A stretch of 64,000 bases of DNA from Burkholderiales bacterium (GTDB lineage Bacteria > Pseudomonadota > Gammaproteobacteria > Burkholderiales > Burkholderiaceae_C): positions 124,001-188,000 of the forward strand of contig JAFKGD010000006.1 in assembly GCA_017307855.1 (NCBI GenBank), written 5' to 3'. This document shows, piece after piece, positions 18,126 through 26,971 of this stretch; positions within the stretch are counted from its first letter, which is position 1; each line of letters opens with the position of its first letter. The notes below the pieces were generated by a model. That model was not told the DNA's origin. It did no database searches and saw only the letters and a program-made list of their open reading frames with translations. The position numbers and the translations under genes were made by a program.

Positions 18126-20120
18126 ATGATCTCCCCCTTCTCACCTCTGCAGACCGATGGCCTTTCGCGCCAGAACTCGTTCGACGAGCGCGTGCACACA
18201 CTGGACGAGAGGGCCGACCCACCTGCGCAGACCGCCCCATCCATGGGAGAGCACTTCGCCCCCCTCCAGAGCCAGACGCCAGACCGCATCACACTCAACG
18301 AGATGCTCCAGGTCGTCAACGCCCTGAGCCAAGGGGCGGATTGGCGTCGTGACGAGGCAGTCGCCAAAATTGAGATCATCGCGCGCCGATGCGCCACGCT
18401 GCCCGATGTCGTGCAGAACTGTCAGACGTTCATGCGCGATCGTCAGCATGTCCAGCTGGACTTGATCCGTCAGGCATTGACGTCAGCGCAAATGGACACC
18501 GCATCCACGGCCCGCGGAAATCCCGAAGACTTCGAGACGCCGCAGAAGCAAGGGACCTCATGTGCGCAGTTCACGGCTTTGGCGGGGAGTTCATCGACGG
18601 TGTCGAAGCGGGTACCGGACATCGACCCGAAACTGCACAAAACCTACGCCAAACTCTCCCACGAGAAATTGAGCGAGACGATTCGCGGCATGGTTGACCA
18701 GCTGACGTGGTACGCGACCGCACCAGCGGCTGTCACCGCGCTCAAGGACAAGGTCTCAGCCGAATCCGCTCTGGCCGGCTTGTGCGATCGCTATATCGCC
18801 CGCAGGGACAAACGGAGCTTCGAGGATGTCTGCGATCGACTGGAGATGGGCACCGAAAACGCATCGCAGGATCCACCCCGGAAAAAGGCCCGGCGCCACG
18901 GGCCGTCCAGCACTTCCACGGGTTCTTCCGAGACACCAACTTCCAGCTCGTCGGCGCCTTCAAGCATGAACAGGGACTTCTTTACGAACATCTGGCACAG
19001 CATGAGCGGCACACCACTGTCGATCGGCGACATCGAAAAGTTGTGCCAATCCTTCATCAAGAACCCCGACGCATCGCCTGAGAGTCTGGCGACCCGGCTC
19101 AAGCTCCCTGCAGGCAAGACGAAGCGGGCTGCCGAGGTCATCGGATGCTCCTGTGGTGTCGCGCTGCCAGGCCCCGCCATGAATCGATTCCTGCAGCACT
19201 GCCTGACGCACGATGTCGACACGGACGCCCTGATCCGTGACTTCGTCGACATCACCGGCCATCGCGGCCTCTTCAATCCTGGCGCCATCAAGGAAGTCGG
19301 CGCAGCCATCGACCGCTTCAAGAAGAACCATCAGGCGCCACAACCTGGCTGCGTGCCAGGTCAATGCACGGCAAGAGACCTGGTGCCTTACATCGACCCG
19401 TCGTGCAGGCACGCGGGCGCCGCTTTCGCAATGGTGTACGGAGGGGCGTACTTCGAACCCCTGGCCAAGGCAGACGACGACTACCGGGAGTACCGCATGA
19501 GCTTGCCGGAACACCAGCGTTTCGAGCACCTCTGTCAAGCAAAGAATCTGCCGGAGCCTGCAGCGCCAACCGGTGGGGCGTTCGAAGAGCAGGTCCGTGC
19601 GGCAATGCGCCTTCCACTGAGCCAGGCAACAGTGGCCCGCTGTTGCGAACTTCTGAACAAGAATCCCAACCTTTCCCCGTTGGCACTGGGCCGCGACGCC
19701 CAGATATCGACAAGCGCGGCGGGCAGTGTCAAGAAAGCTGCGGGTCAGCTCTGCGCCTCGGGCTGTAAGTCTGATGTCGTCCACGAACTCCTGAAGTCCC
19801 GATTCCTGGGGCCGCAAACGCGCGCCGGGCTGATCTCCCGTCTGACACGGCTCAGCAATATCACCTACAACAGCGATGCCCTCGAAGAACTCTGCGAAAC
19901 CGCGGTCCGTTTCAGAGCCAGCTCACCCGGCATCATCGACACGCCATTCGCCCTGGAGGATCTGGTTCCCCACATCGACGAAACGAAGCCCTGCGCAGGA
20001 GCCGTGTTCGCCATGTTGACCCAGGATGAGAGCTACTTCGTCCCGCTGGCGACAGCCAATGCCGAGTTCAGGACGCGCCGCGGCCTTCCCGGCGACGTGG
20101 GGCCGGCCCGAGAGCGTTGA
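18126..20120 (+). CDS. candidate type III effector-like protein with duplicated domain and NLS-like motif
   Basis: I do not recognise this 664-residue protein from any family. The N-terminal 50 residues are Ser/Pro/Gln-rich with no signal peptide or membrane segment. Residues 51-240 are helical. PRKKARR at 251-257 resembles a monopartite nuclear localisation signal and is followed by a Ser/Thr-rich linker (260-280). Two divergent copies of one module follow at about 298-456 and 498-652: each opens with PLS and an Asn-Pro-containing helix turn (KNPDASP / KNPNLSP) and ends with a DLVPYID / DLVPHID segment, then AGAAFAM / AGAVFAM and YFEPLA / YFVPLA. Base composition (57-60% G+C in counted lines) and codon use are unlike the neighbours. 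The perfect PIP box upstream suggests HrpX control and delivery into host cells; this is inference. Confidence 0.72.
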   Translation: MISPFSPLQTDGLSRQNSFDERVHTLDERADPPAQTAPSMGEHFAPLQSQTPDRITLNEMLQVVNALSQGADWRRDEAVAKIEIIARRCATLPDVVQNCQTFMRDRQHVQLDLIRQALTSAQMDTASTARGNPEDFETPQKQGTSCAQFTALAGSSSTVSKRVPDIDPKLHKTYAKLSHEKLSETIRGMVDQLTWYATAPAAVTALKDKVSAESALAGLCDRYIARRDKRSFEDVCDRLEMGTENASQDPPRKKARRHGPSSTSTGSSETPTSSSSAPSSMNRDFFTNIWHSMSGTPLSIGDIEKLCQSFIKNPDASPESLATRLKLPAGKTKRAAEVIGCSCGVALPGPAMNRFLQHCLTHDVDTDALIRDFVDITGHRGLFNPGAIKEVGAAIDRFKKNHQAPQPGCVPGQCTARDLVPYIDPSCRHAGAAFAMVYGGAYFEPLAKADDDYREYRMSLPEHQRFEHLCQAKNLPEPAAPTGGAFEEQVRAAMRLPLSQATVARCCELLNKNPNLSPLALGRDAQISTSAAGSVKKAAGQLCASGCKSDVVHELLKSRFLGPQTRAGLISRLTRLSNITYNSDALEELCETAVRFRASSPGIIDTPFALEDLVPHIDETKPCAGAVFAMLTQDESYFVPLATANAEFRTRRGLPGDVGPARER

Positions 20121-20121
20121 T

Positions 20122-22209
20122 TCAGCCGGGAACGTCGACCTGCCCCGCCGTCCGTTCACCCGCCAGCCTCACATACCACCCGAGGCATGCCGGGTTGGCC
20201 ATGGCGTCGCGGTTGACCACCTTCTCCAGCGGCTGGCCCAGCAGCAGCTTCTTGATCGGCAGTTCCTGCTTCTTGCCCGAAAGCGTGCGAGGGATCTCGG
20301 GCACCTGGTAGATGGCATCGGGCACGAAGCGCGGTGACAGCGCGGTGCGGATGGCGGCGTTGAGACGCGCGCGCAGCGCATCGTCGAGCGTGTGCCCCTC
20401 GCGCAGCACGACGAACAGCGGCATCCAGCTCTCGCGGCCCAGGTATTCGAGATCGACCACCATGCTGTCGAGCACCTCGGGCAGCGCCTCGACCGCGCTG
20501 TAGAGCTCGCTCGTGCCCATGCGCAGGCCGTGGCGGTTGATGGTGGCGTCGCTGCGGCCATAGATGATGCAGCCGCCGTCGTCGGCGTTGATCTTCAGCC
20601 AGTCGCCGTGGCGCCAGACGCCGGGGTACATGTCGAAGTAGCTCGATGTGTAGCGCGCGTTGCCGGGATCGTTCCAGAAGTAGAGCGGCATCGACGGGAT
20701 GGGCCGCGTGCAGACCAGCTCGCCCACTTCGCCCACCACAGGCTGGCCCTGCTCGTTCCAGGCTTCGACGGCGCTGCCGATCATGCGGCACTGCATCTGG
20801 CCGGGCACCTGGGGCAGCTCGCGGTTGCCGCCAAGGAAAGCGCCAGCGAAATCCGTCCCGCCCGAGATGTTGCACCACCAGATTGGTTGGCCCCCACGCT
20901 CCCCCACTGTGTGCGGGTCGCTGCCCTCCGAGGAGGCGCTCGCGCCACTGCCAGTTGCGAGAGCGTGAATTCTCTCGAACTGCTCTGTCCCCCACTGCTG
21001 CACGTCGGCCGGCAGTGGCGAGCCGGTGGTGCCCAGGGCGCGCACGCGCGCCAGCTCGGGCCATTGCGACAGGTCGACGCCCGCCTTCATGCAGTTGCCG
21101 TAGAACGCCGCGCCCGCGCCGAAGAAGGTGACGCCGTGCTCGGCGGCGAAGCGCCAGAGCACGCCCCAGTCGGGCCGCTCCTTGCTGCCACCGGGATTGC
21201 CGTCGTAGATGACACAGGTGGTGCCGCCCAGCAGGCCGGTGATCTGGCAGTTCCACATGATCCAGCCGGTGGAGCTGTACCAGAAGAAGCGCTCGCCGAA
21301 GCTGTTGGGCGCGTAGCTGCAGCCCACGTCGTTGTGCAGCTGGCACAGCGCCAGCATGACCAGCACCGTGCCGCCATGCCCATGCACGATGGGCTTGGGC
21401 AGGCCGGTGGTGCCGCTGGAATAGACGATCCACAGCGGATGGTCGAACGGCAACCACATCGGCTCGAAGGCGGCGGTTTCCGCGTCGTTGCGCGCGACGG
21501 CATCGGCGAACGATGCGCAGCCCTCGGCCAGCGGCTGGCCGCCCAGGTTGGCCACCACCAGCGTGTGGCGCACGCCAGGCAACGCCGCGCGCAACTCGGC
21601 CACCACGGCCGCGCGGTCGTGGTCGCGGCCGCCGTAGGTGACGCCGTCGCAGGCGATCAGCACCGTGGGCTCGATCTGGCGGAAGCGGTCGAGCACCGCG
21701 TTCGTGCCCATGTCGGGCGCGCACACACTCCACACGCCGCCCAGGCTCACCACGGCGAGGAAGGCCACCATCGTCTCGGGCACGTTGGGCAGGTACGCCG
21801 CCACGCGGTCGCCCGGCTGCAGGCCCTGGGCTTTGAGGTGCAGCGCGAGCGAGGCGACCTGGCGGCGCAATTCGGGCCACGACACCTCGCGCCGCTGGCC
21901 GCGCTCGTTTTTGCTCACGATGGCCGGCTGGCCGGCCGCGTCGGCGGCCTGCACATGGCGCAGCACCTGCTGCGCGTAGTTGACCTGCGCGCCGGGGAAC
22001 CACTGGGCGCCGGGCATCACATCCTTCGCCAGCACCGCCGTGTGGGGCGTGGGCGACTGCAGGTCGAGGTAGTCCCACACGCTCTGCCAGAAGGCATCGA
22101 GGTCGGTGGTGGACCACCGCCACAGCGCATCGAAGCTGTCGAACGACAGGCCGCGCTCGCGCGCGAGCCAGTCCTGGTAGAGGCGGATCTGGGGGGTGTA
22201 GGCAGGCAT
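20122..22209 (-). CDS. acetoacetyl-CoA synthetase with an in-frame repeat insertion
   Basis: An acetoacetate-CoA ligase of 695 residues, larger than the usual roughly 650-670. It has WIVYSSGTTGLPKPIVHGHG, then WCNISGGTDFAGAF, the block GTSELYSAVEALPEVLDS, and the catalytic Lys region RTLSGKKQELPIKKLL. It activates acetoacetate for ketone-body use. Residues about 414-441 are extra, an Ala/Ser/Gly-rich segment encoded by a palindromic repeat (separate entry). ATG at 22209 is preferred over a TTG at 22242. It converges with the effector-like gene; the two stop codons are one base apart. Confidence 0.9.
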   Translation of the reverse strand: MPAYTPQIRLYQDWLARERGLSFDSFDALWRWSTTDLDAFWQSVWDYLDLQSPTPHTAVLAKDVMPGAQWFPGAQVNYAQQVLRHVQAADAAGQPAIVSKNERGQRREVSWPELRRQVASLALHLKAQGLQPGDRVAAYLPNVPETMVAFLAVVSLGGVWSVCAPDMGTNAVLDRFRQIEPTVLIACDGVTYGGRDHDRAAVVAELRAALPGVRHTLVVANLGGQPLAEGCASFADAVARNDAETAAFEPMWLPFDHPLWIVYSSGTTGLPKPIVHGHGGTVLVMLALCQLHNDVGCSYAPNSFGERFFWYSSTGWIMWNCQITGLLGGTTCVIYDGNPGGSKERPDWGVLWRFAAEHGVTFFGAGAAFYGNCMKAGVDLSQWPELARVRALGTTGSPLPADVQQWGTEQFERIHALATGSGASASSEGSDPHTVGERGGQPIWWCNISGGTDFAGAFLGGNRELPQVPGQMQCRMIGSAVEAWNEQGQPVVGEVGELVCTRPIPSMPLYFWNDPGNARYTSSYFDMYPGVWRHGDWLKINADDGGCIIYGRSDATINRHGLRMGTSELYSAVEALPEVLDSMVVDLEYLGRESWMPLFVVLREGHTLDDALRARLNAAIRTALSPRFVPDAIYQVPEIPRTLSGKKQELPIKKLLLGQPLEKVVNRDAMANPACLGWYVRLAGERTAGQVDVPG
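20887..20970. repeat. palindromic repeat-derived insertion inside the synthetase gene
   Basis: This stretch contains CCCCCACGCTCCCCCACTGT followed by CCTCC-GA-GGAGG and a second short inverted repeat (GCGAGAG / CTCTCG). It resembles the GC-rich palindromic spacer elements common between genes of Comamonadaceae, of which a relative is seen at 46354. Here it lies in frame within a conserved gene and adds about 28 residues. Confidence 0.55.
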
Positions 22210-22324
22210 GGGCAGCGCGGGCGGAACAGCGTCGACGGACAAGCCGGAGACGCTACCCGCGCGCGGGCCGCAAAGCCATTGGGGACTTCCCAGCCAGCCC
22301 GCACGATCACGTGCGGCCCGCCGT

Positions 22325-23281
22325 TCAATCGAACTTGATCTTCGTGTCGCGAGCGATCTTGCGGAACAGCTGCAGGTCGTCGCCCGCGCGCTGGATCAGG
22401 TCTGCCGGCGCACCGCCCACGGGCAGCATGCCCAGGTCGGCCAGCCGCTGGCGCGTGCCCGGATCCTTGACCGCGTCGTTGAGCGCCTGGTTCAGCCGCG
22501 CAATGGTTTCGGGCGGCGTGCCGACCGGCGCGAACAGTCCCAGCCACGACACCTGTCTGAAATCGGGCAGGCCGGCCTCCGCGACGGTGGGCGTGTCGGG
22601 GAAACGCGGGTCGCGCCGCACGTCGGTCACGGCGATCAGGCGCACCTTGCCGGCATCGACGTACGGCTTCACGGCGCCATCCATCGTCATGTCGAGCCGG
22701 CCACCGGCCAAGTCCTGCACGGCCAGCGCGGTGGAGCGGTACGGGATATGGACCATGAAGGTGCCCGTCATCTGCTTGAGCTGCTCGCCCGCAAAGTGCA
22801 CGCCACTGCCCAGGCCGGCGCTGCCGTAGTTGAGCTTGCCGGGATTGCGGCGCGCGTACTCGACGAACTCGCCCAGCGTCTTCACCGGCAGGGCCGGGTT
22901 CACGACGATGGCCAGGCCGTAGGTGGAGATGGTGCCCACCGGCGCGAGCGCCTTCGTCGGGTCGTAGCTGGCCGCGGGATCGACCACGGGCAGGATCGCA
23001 TAGCTCGTGTTGCTGAGATAAAGCGTGTAGCCGTCGGGCGGTGACTTGATGGCCGCCTCGGTACCCAGCTTGGTGCCGGCCCCGGGGCGGTTCTCGATCA
23101 CAAGAGGCTGGCCCAGCAACTGGCCCATGCGCTCGGCCACGACGCGCGCACCGATATCGGTCACCCCGCCCGCCGGGAAAGGCACGATCACCTTCACCGG
23201 CTTGGCCGGGTAGCCGCCCTGCGCGTGCGCGCCGATGGCAGCGACGGCACACAGCGCCGCGACGATGGTCTTGATTTTCAT
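22325..23281 (-). CDS. Bug family (TctC-like) periplasmic substrate-binding protein
   Basis: A 318-residue tripartite tricarboxylate transporter receptor with a signal peptide (MKIKTIVAALCAVAAIGAHA). Family motifs are KVIVPFPAGGVTD, VIENRPGAGTKLGTEA, LNYGSAGLGSGVHFAGE, and HIPYRSTALAVQDL. It binds a carboxylate in the periplasm. No TctA/TctB membrane genes are adjacent, as usual for Bug proteins. It is the last gene of the 26876-22325 cluster, so it probably captures the substrate those enzymes metabolise. There is a clear AAGGAG ribosome site. Confidence 0.9.
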   Translation of the reverse strand: MKIKTIVAALCAVAAIGAHAQGGYPAKPVKVIVPFPAGGVTDIGARVVAERMGQLLGQPLVIENRPGAGTKLGTEAAIKSPPDGYTLYLSNTSYAILPVVDPAASYDPTKALAPVGTISTYGLAIVVNPALPVKTLGEFVEYARRNPGKLNYGSAGLGSGVHFAGEQLKQMTGTFMVHIPYRSTALAVQDLAGGRLDMTMDGAVKPYVDAGKVRLIAVTDVRRDPRFPDTPTVAEAGLPDFRQVSWLGLFAPVGTPPETIARLNQALNDAVKDPGTRQRLADLGMLPVGGAPADLIQRAGDDLQLFRKIARDTKIKFD

Positions 23282-23322
23282 GGTCTGTCTCCTTGTTCGG
23301 TCGTTCGTTGATCGTGGATTGC

Positions 23323-24795
23323 TCAGGCGCCCAGGCCGTCCCAGCACAGGTACTTCATCTCGGTGTATTCGTCGATGCCGTGCGACGAGCCCTCGCGGCC
23401 GAGGCCGCTTTCCTTGATGCCGCCGAACGGCGCGACCTCGTTGGAGATCAGGCCGGTGTTGATGCCGAGCATGCCGGTCTCCAGCCGGCCGCTGACGCGC
23501 CAGATGCGTGCCGCATCGCGGCTGTAGAAGTAGGCCGCCAGGCCGAACTCGGTGTCGTTGGCCAGGGCGATGGCCTCGTCCTCGGTCGTGAAGCGGAACA
23601 GCGGCAGCACCGGGCCGAAGGTTTCCTCGCGCGCCACGCGCATTGACGGGGTCATGTCGGCCAGCACGGTCGGCTCGACGAAGCAGGCGCCCAGGGCGTG
23701 ACGCTGGCCACCGTGCAGCACGCGGGCACCGTGCGTGCGCGCGTCGGCCACATGCTCGAGCGACTTGTCTGCCGCCGCCGTATCGATCAGCGGGCCGATC
23801 TGCACGCCGTCGTCCAGCCCGTTGCCGACCTTGAGCGCCGCCACCCGCGCAACGACCTTGCGCGCGAACGCGTCGTACACGCCGGCCTGCACGAGTACCC
23901 GGTTCGCGCCGATGCAGGACTGGCCGGTGTTGCGGAACTTGGCGGCCATCACGCCATCCACGGCCGCATCCAGATCGGCGTCGTCGAAGACGATGAAGGG
24001 CGCGTTGCCGCCCAGCTCCATCGACGCTTTCTTCACGCCGTCGGCCGCATGGCGCAGCAGGATCTTGCCCACCGCCGTGGAGCCGGTGAAGGTGATCTTG
24101 CGCACGCGCGCGTCGTGGCACAGCGCGTCGCCCACGGCGGGTGCGTCCTGACCGGCGACGGTGACGACGTTGAAGACACCGGCCGGGATGCCGGCGCGGT
24201 GCGCCAGCTCGGCCAGCGCCAGGGCCGTCATCGGCGTCTGTTCTGCCGGCTTGACCACCATGGTGCAGCCCGCCGCCAGCGCGGGCGCTGCCTTGCGCGT
24301 GATCATCGCGGCGGGGAAGTTCCACGGCGTGATGGCCACCGCCACGCCCACCGGCTCGCGCGTGACAACGATGCGCTGGCTCGCCTGCGGTGCAGGAATG
24401 ATCTCGCCGCGCACACGGCGGGCCTCCTCGGAGAACCACCGCACGAACGAGGCCGCGTACTTCATCTCGCCACGCGCTTCCGCCAGCGGCTTGCCCTCTT
24501 CGAGCGTGATGAGCCGTGCCAGGTCGTCGGTGTGCTCGACGATCAGCTCGTACCAGCGGCGCAGGCATTGCGCACGCTCGTCGGCGGTCGTGCGGCGCCA
24601 GGCGAGGAAGGCCTCATGCGCCGCGCCGACCGCGGCGCGGGCGGCGTCGACCCCCAGGCGGGGCAGTTCCACCAGCGTTTCGCCGTTGGCCGGATTGCAC
24701 ACGGCGTAGCGACCGTGCGGCGACTGCGCCAGCCACTCGCCGCCGATGAAGGCGGCGTCCTTCCAGAGCGCGGGATATTTCAGCAACGCCTTCAT
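23323..24795 (-). CDS. gabD: succinate-semialdehyde dehydrogenase-type aldehyde dehydrogenase
   Basis: A 490-residue NAD(P)-dependent aldehyde dehydrogenase of the GabD class. It has TPWNFPAAMITRKAAPALAAG, FTGSTAVGK, Glu260 in ELGGN, and the catalytic Cys294 in GQSCIGANR; the last is the GabD-type cysteine environment. It oxidises succinate semialdehyde or a related semialdehyde, such as alpha-ketoglutarate semialdehyde. An ATG 12 bases upstream overlapping the preceding stop is an alternative start. The neighbours (a DapA family lyase and an ornithine cyclodeaminase family reductase) suggest an amino-acid-derived semialdehyde substrate. Confidence 0.88.
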   Translation of the reverse strand: MKALLKYPALWKDAAFIGGEWLAQSPHGRYAVCNPANGETLVELPRLGVDAARAAVGAAHEAFLAWRRTTADERAQCLRRWYELIVEHTDDLARLITLEEGKPLAEARGEMKYAASFVRWFSEEARRVRGEIIPAPQASQRIVVTREPVGVAVAITPWNFPAAMITRKAAPALAAGCTMVVKPAEQTPMTALALAELAHRAGIPAGVFNVVTVAGQDAPAVGDALCHDARVRKITFTGSTAVGKILLRHAADGVKKASMELGGNAPFIVFDDADLDAAVDGVMAAKFRNTGQSCIGANRVLVQAGVYDAFARKVVARVAALKVGNGLDDGVQIGPLIDTAAADKSLEHVADARTHGARVLHGGQRHALGACFVEPTVLADMTPSMRVAREETFGPVLPLFRFTTEDEAIALANDTEFGLAAYFYSRDAARIWRVSGRLETGMLGINTGLISNEVAPFGGIKESGLGREGSSHGIDEYTEMKYLCWDGLGA

Positions 24796-24803
24796 GTCGC
24801 GCC

Positions 24804-25814
24804 TCATTGCGGATGGCGGCCGACGAAGAAGGCATCGTCGGGCTCGCGCGTCGTCTCGAAGCCGGCAGCTTCGAGACCGCGCCGCAACGCCACCATGTCG
24901 CGCTGGTACAGCCGCGGCGTGGGGTGTGGAATCGGGCCGCCGTTGTAGCCCTGCAGCCACGACTGGTACTTCCAGATCATGCGGTTGATGAGCCCGTTGC
25001 TGGCGACCGGCACCGAGTTCATGGCCTTGCGCGCGGGGTCGATGCGGTACCACTCCTGCGTCACCTCGCCGAACTTCTTCTCGCGCATCAGGCGGTGCAT
25101 CTTCGGCAACCACGGGCCGTAGTAGGCCGAGTAGTTGGTGCCGCAGAACGGAATGTCGATCAGCTGGGCCAGCGGGACGAACTCGAACTCCAGCGGCACG
25201 GAGATCACGACCTCCTCGTGGAACTCGCGGTGCACCTCGATCGTCGACATGAAGTTGGGCATGCCGCCCTCGGCCTTGATCGCGACGATGTTGGGAATCG
25301 TGTCCACCATGCGGCGCAGCAGCGGCACGGGCAGATCGGCCGGATGCAGGCGGCCAAAGCCCCAGGTGGGAATGGGGAACACCATCACGGCCAGGTTGGT
25401 GGCCGCGCAGAAGGCCCGCGTGTATTCGTAGATCTCTTCATGCGACTTCGGATGGAAGTACGGCGGATAACCCAGCAGCACCAGCTCGGCGCCGGCCGCC
25501 TCGGCCAGCTTCGCCGCCTCGATGTTGTCTTCCAGCGTGTTGAACACGGCATGGTGCACGACGATGCCGCGCCCGGCGGCCTGGTCGCACATCACCTCGC
25601 ACAGGGTGCCGTACTGCGCCTGCGTGATCGCGACCTCGGAGCAGGCCAGCGAGCCGATGAAGCCATGCTCGATCGACAGCTCGACGTCGTGGCGGACCGC
25701 TTTCTCGTTGATGCGCTTGAAGTCGGATGTCATCGTCGGGATGGTGACGTTGGCGACACCGACGAGATGCTGGCGGGCCCATTCGCGGGCTTCGCTTTTC
25801 GTGTACCGGGCCAT
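24804..25814 (-). CDS. DapA family lyase/aldolase
   Basis: A 336-residue member of the dihydrodipicolinate synthase family, about 40 residues longer than DapA. The Schiff-base Lys is Lys180 in NIVAIKAEGG and the conserved Tyr region is LLGYPPYF (111-120). Family members include DapA, sugar-acid dehydratases, hydroxyproline-pathway deaminases and hydratase-aldolases. The sequence is far from true DapA, and the catabolic surroundings make a degradative role more likely than lysine synthesis. The exact reaction is unknown. It ends 8 bases before the aldehyde dehydrogenase start. Confidence 0.8.
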   Translation of the reverse strand: MARYTKSEAREWARQHLVGVANVTIPTMTSDFKRINEKAVRHDVELSIEHGFIGSLACSEVAITQAQYGTLCEVMCDQAAGRGIVVHHAVFNTLEDNIEAAKLAEAAGAELVLLGYPPYFHPKSHEEIYEYTRAFCAATNLAVMVFPIPTWGFGRLHPADLPVPLLRRMVDTIPNIVAIKAEGGMPNFMSTIEVHREFHEEVVISVPLEFEFVPLAQLIDIPFCGTNYSAYYGPWLPKMHRLMREKKFGEVTQEWYRIDPARKAMNSVPVASNGLINRMIWKYQSWLQGYNGGPIPHPTPRLYQRDMVALRRGLEAAGFETTREPDDAFFVGRHPQ

Positions 25815-25865
25815 GAGGCTTCCTTGCGAAATAAAAGGTGAAGGAGAGACGGTGCCGGCCGGTGC

Positions 25866-26876
25866 CTACTTGAGCACCGGCGCGATGGAGAACGGAAGAT
25901 CTGCCCCCACGCCAAGAGCCCGGGCGCGATCGAGCAGCGCACCGGCCAGCACCACGTCCTGCAATGCGGAGCCGACCGACTTGTAGACCACGATGTCGGC
26001 CGGCGCGCGGCGTGCCGCGGCACGTCCGCCGACCACGTCGGACAGCGACACCGTGCGCGAGGCGCAATCGAGACCGGCCTTCGCGGCGGCCATCAGGTCG
26101 CCGGTGTCGTGCAGCACCTCTTCGGGCATGTCGGCCACGATGCAGGCTGCACGTTCCAGAACGCTGACGTCGAGCTCGCGCTGCTCGGGCAGCGTGGAGC
26201 CGATGGAGGACACCGTCGCGCCCTCGGCCAGCCACTCGGCGCGCAGGATGGGTTCTTCGCCACGCGCCCGGGCGGCGCAGAGGACGACGTCGGCGCCCTG
26301 GACGGCATCCTGCGGCGTCTGGGCATCGCGCACCTGCAGGCCTTGCGGGGTGAACAGGTCGATGAAGGCACGGCGGCTCGCCGGGTTGGGGCTGAATACG
26401 GCGACCGACTCGAACTCGCGCACGGTCGACAACGCCCGCAGCTGCGAGCGCGCCTCGAAGCCCGAGCCCAGCACCGCCACGCGCAGCGGCTTGCGGGGTG
26501 CGAGGTGATCGATGGCCACCGCGGCCGTGGCGGCCGTACGCAGACCGGTGATCTGGTTGCCGTCGAGCAAGCCCGCCAGCTCCATCGTTCCGGCATCGAA
26601 CAGCGAGACCAGGTAGCTCGCGCGCCCCGCACGCGGCGAGGCGCTGATGAGTTTGCACCCCATGTAGCCGCCGGGCACCGCCGCCGTCAGGCTGCGCAGC
26701 CAGATGCCCTCGCCGCGCGCCATCGAGCGCGGCGGCACGCTGGCATCGCCGATGGGTTGCGCATAGGCATGGGCCAGCGCCCCGACCGCCGTGCGCCAGT
26801 CAGCCAGCAGGCTGATGTCCGCATCCGTGAGAAAGCGCGTGCGGCTGGCCGGCAGCGCTGTGTTCTTTTCCGCCAT
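25866..26876 (-). CDS. ornithine cyclodeaminase/mu-crystallin family protein
   Basis: A 336-residue NAD(P)-binding protein of the ornithine cyclodeaminase/mu-crystallin family. The Rossmann motif is VAVLGSGFEARSQLRAL, with GYMGCKLIS and LLDGNQITGLRTAATAA from the substrate domain. Relatives include ornithine cyclodeaminase, delta1-pyrroline-2-carboxylate reductase, alanine dehydrogenase and ectoine EutC. Together with a DapA family lyase and a semialdehyde dehydrogenase this recalls hydroxyproline-type imino-acid catabolism, but the amino-acid oxidase and racemase of that pathway are missing. It is the first structural gene after the LysR gene, with a 108-base gap. Confidence 0.82.
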   Translation of the reverse strand: MAEKNTALPASRTRFLTDADISLLADWRTAVGALAHAYAQPIGDASVPPRSMARGEGIWLRSLTAAVPGGYMGCKLISASPRAGRASYLVSLFDAGTMELAGLLDGNQITGLRTAATAAVAIDHLAPRKPLRVAVLGSGFEARSQLRALSTVREFESVAVFSPNPASRRAFIDLFTPQGLQVRDAQTPQDAVQGADVVLCAARARGEEPILRAEWLAEGATVSSIGSTLPEQRELDVSVLERAACIVADMPEEVLHDTGDLMAAAKAGLDCASRTVSLSDVVGGRAAARRAPADIVVYKSVGSALQDVVLAGALLDRARALGVGADLPFSIAPVLK

Positions 26877-26971
26877 GTGTCTCCGTGCTGCGCCTGTACG
26901 GCGCGTCGTCAGGAGGCGGAAGTTATCAGCGGGGTCGGCGCGGTCCTAGCCCGCTCCACATCAAAGCGGCT

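Noticed and set aside
24804..25814. Annotation as dihydrodipicolinate synthase for lysine synthesis
   Set aside because: The protein is longer than DapA, and the setting is a catabolic cluster with a receptor and an aldehyde dehydrogenase.
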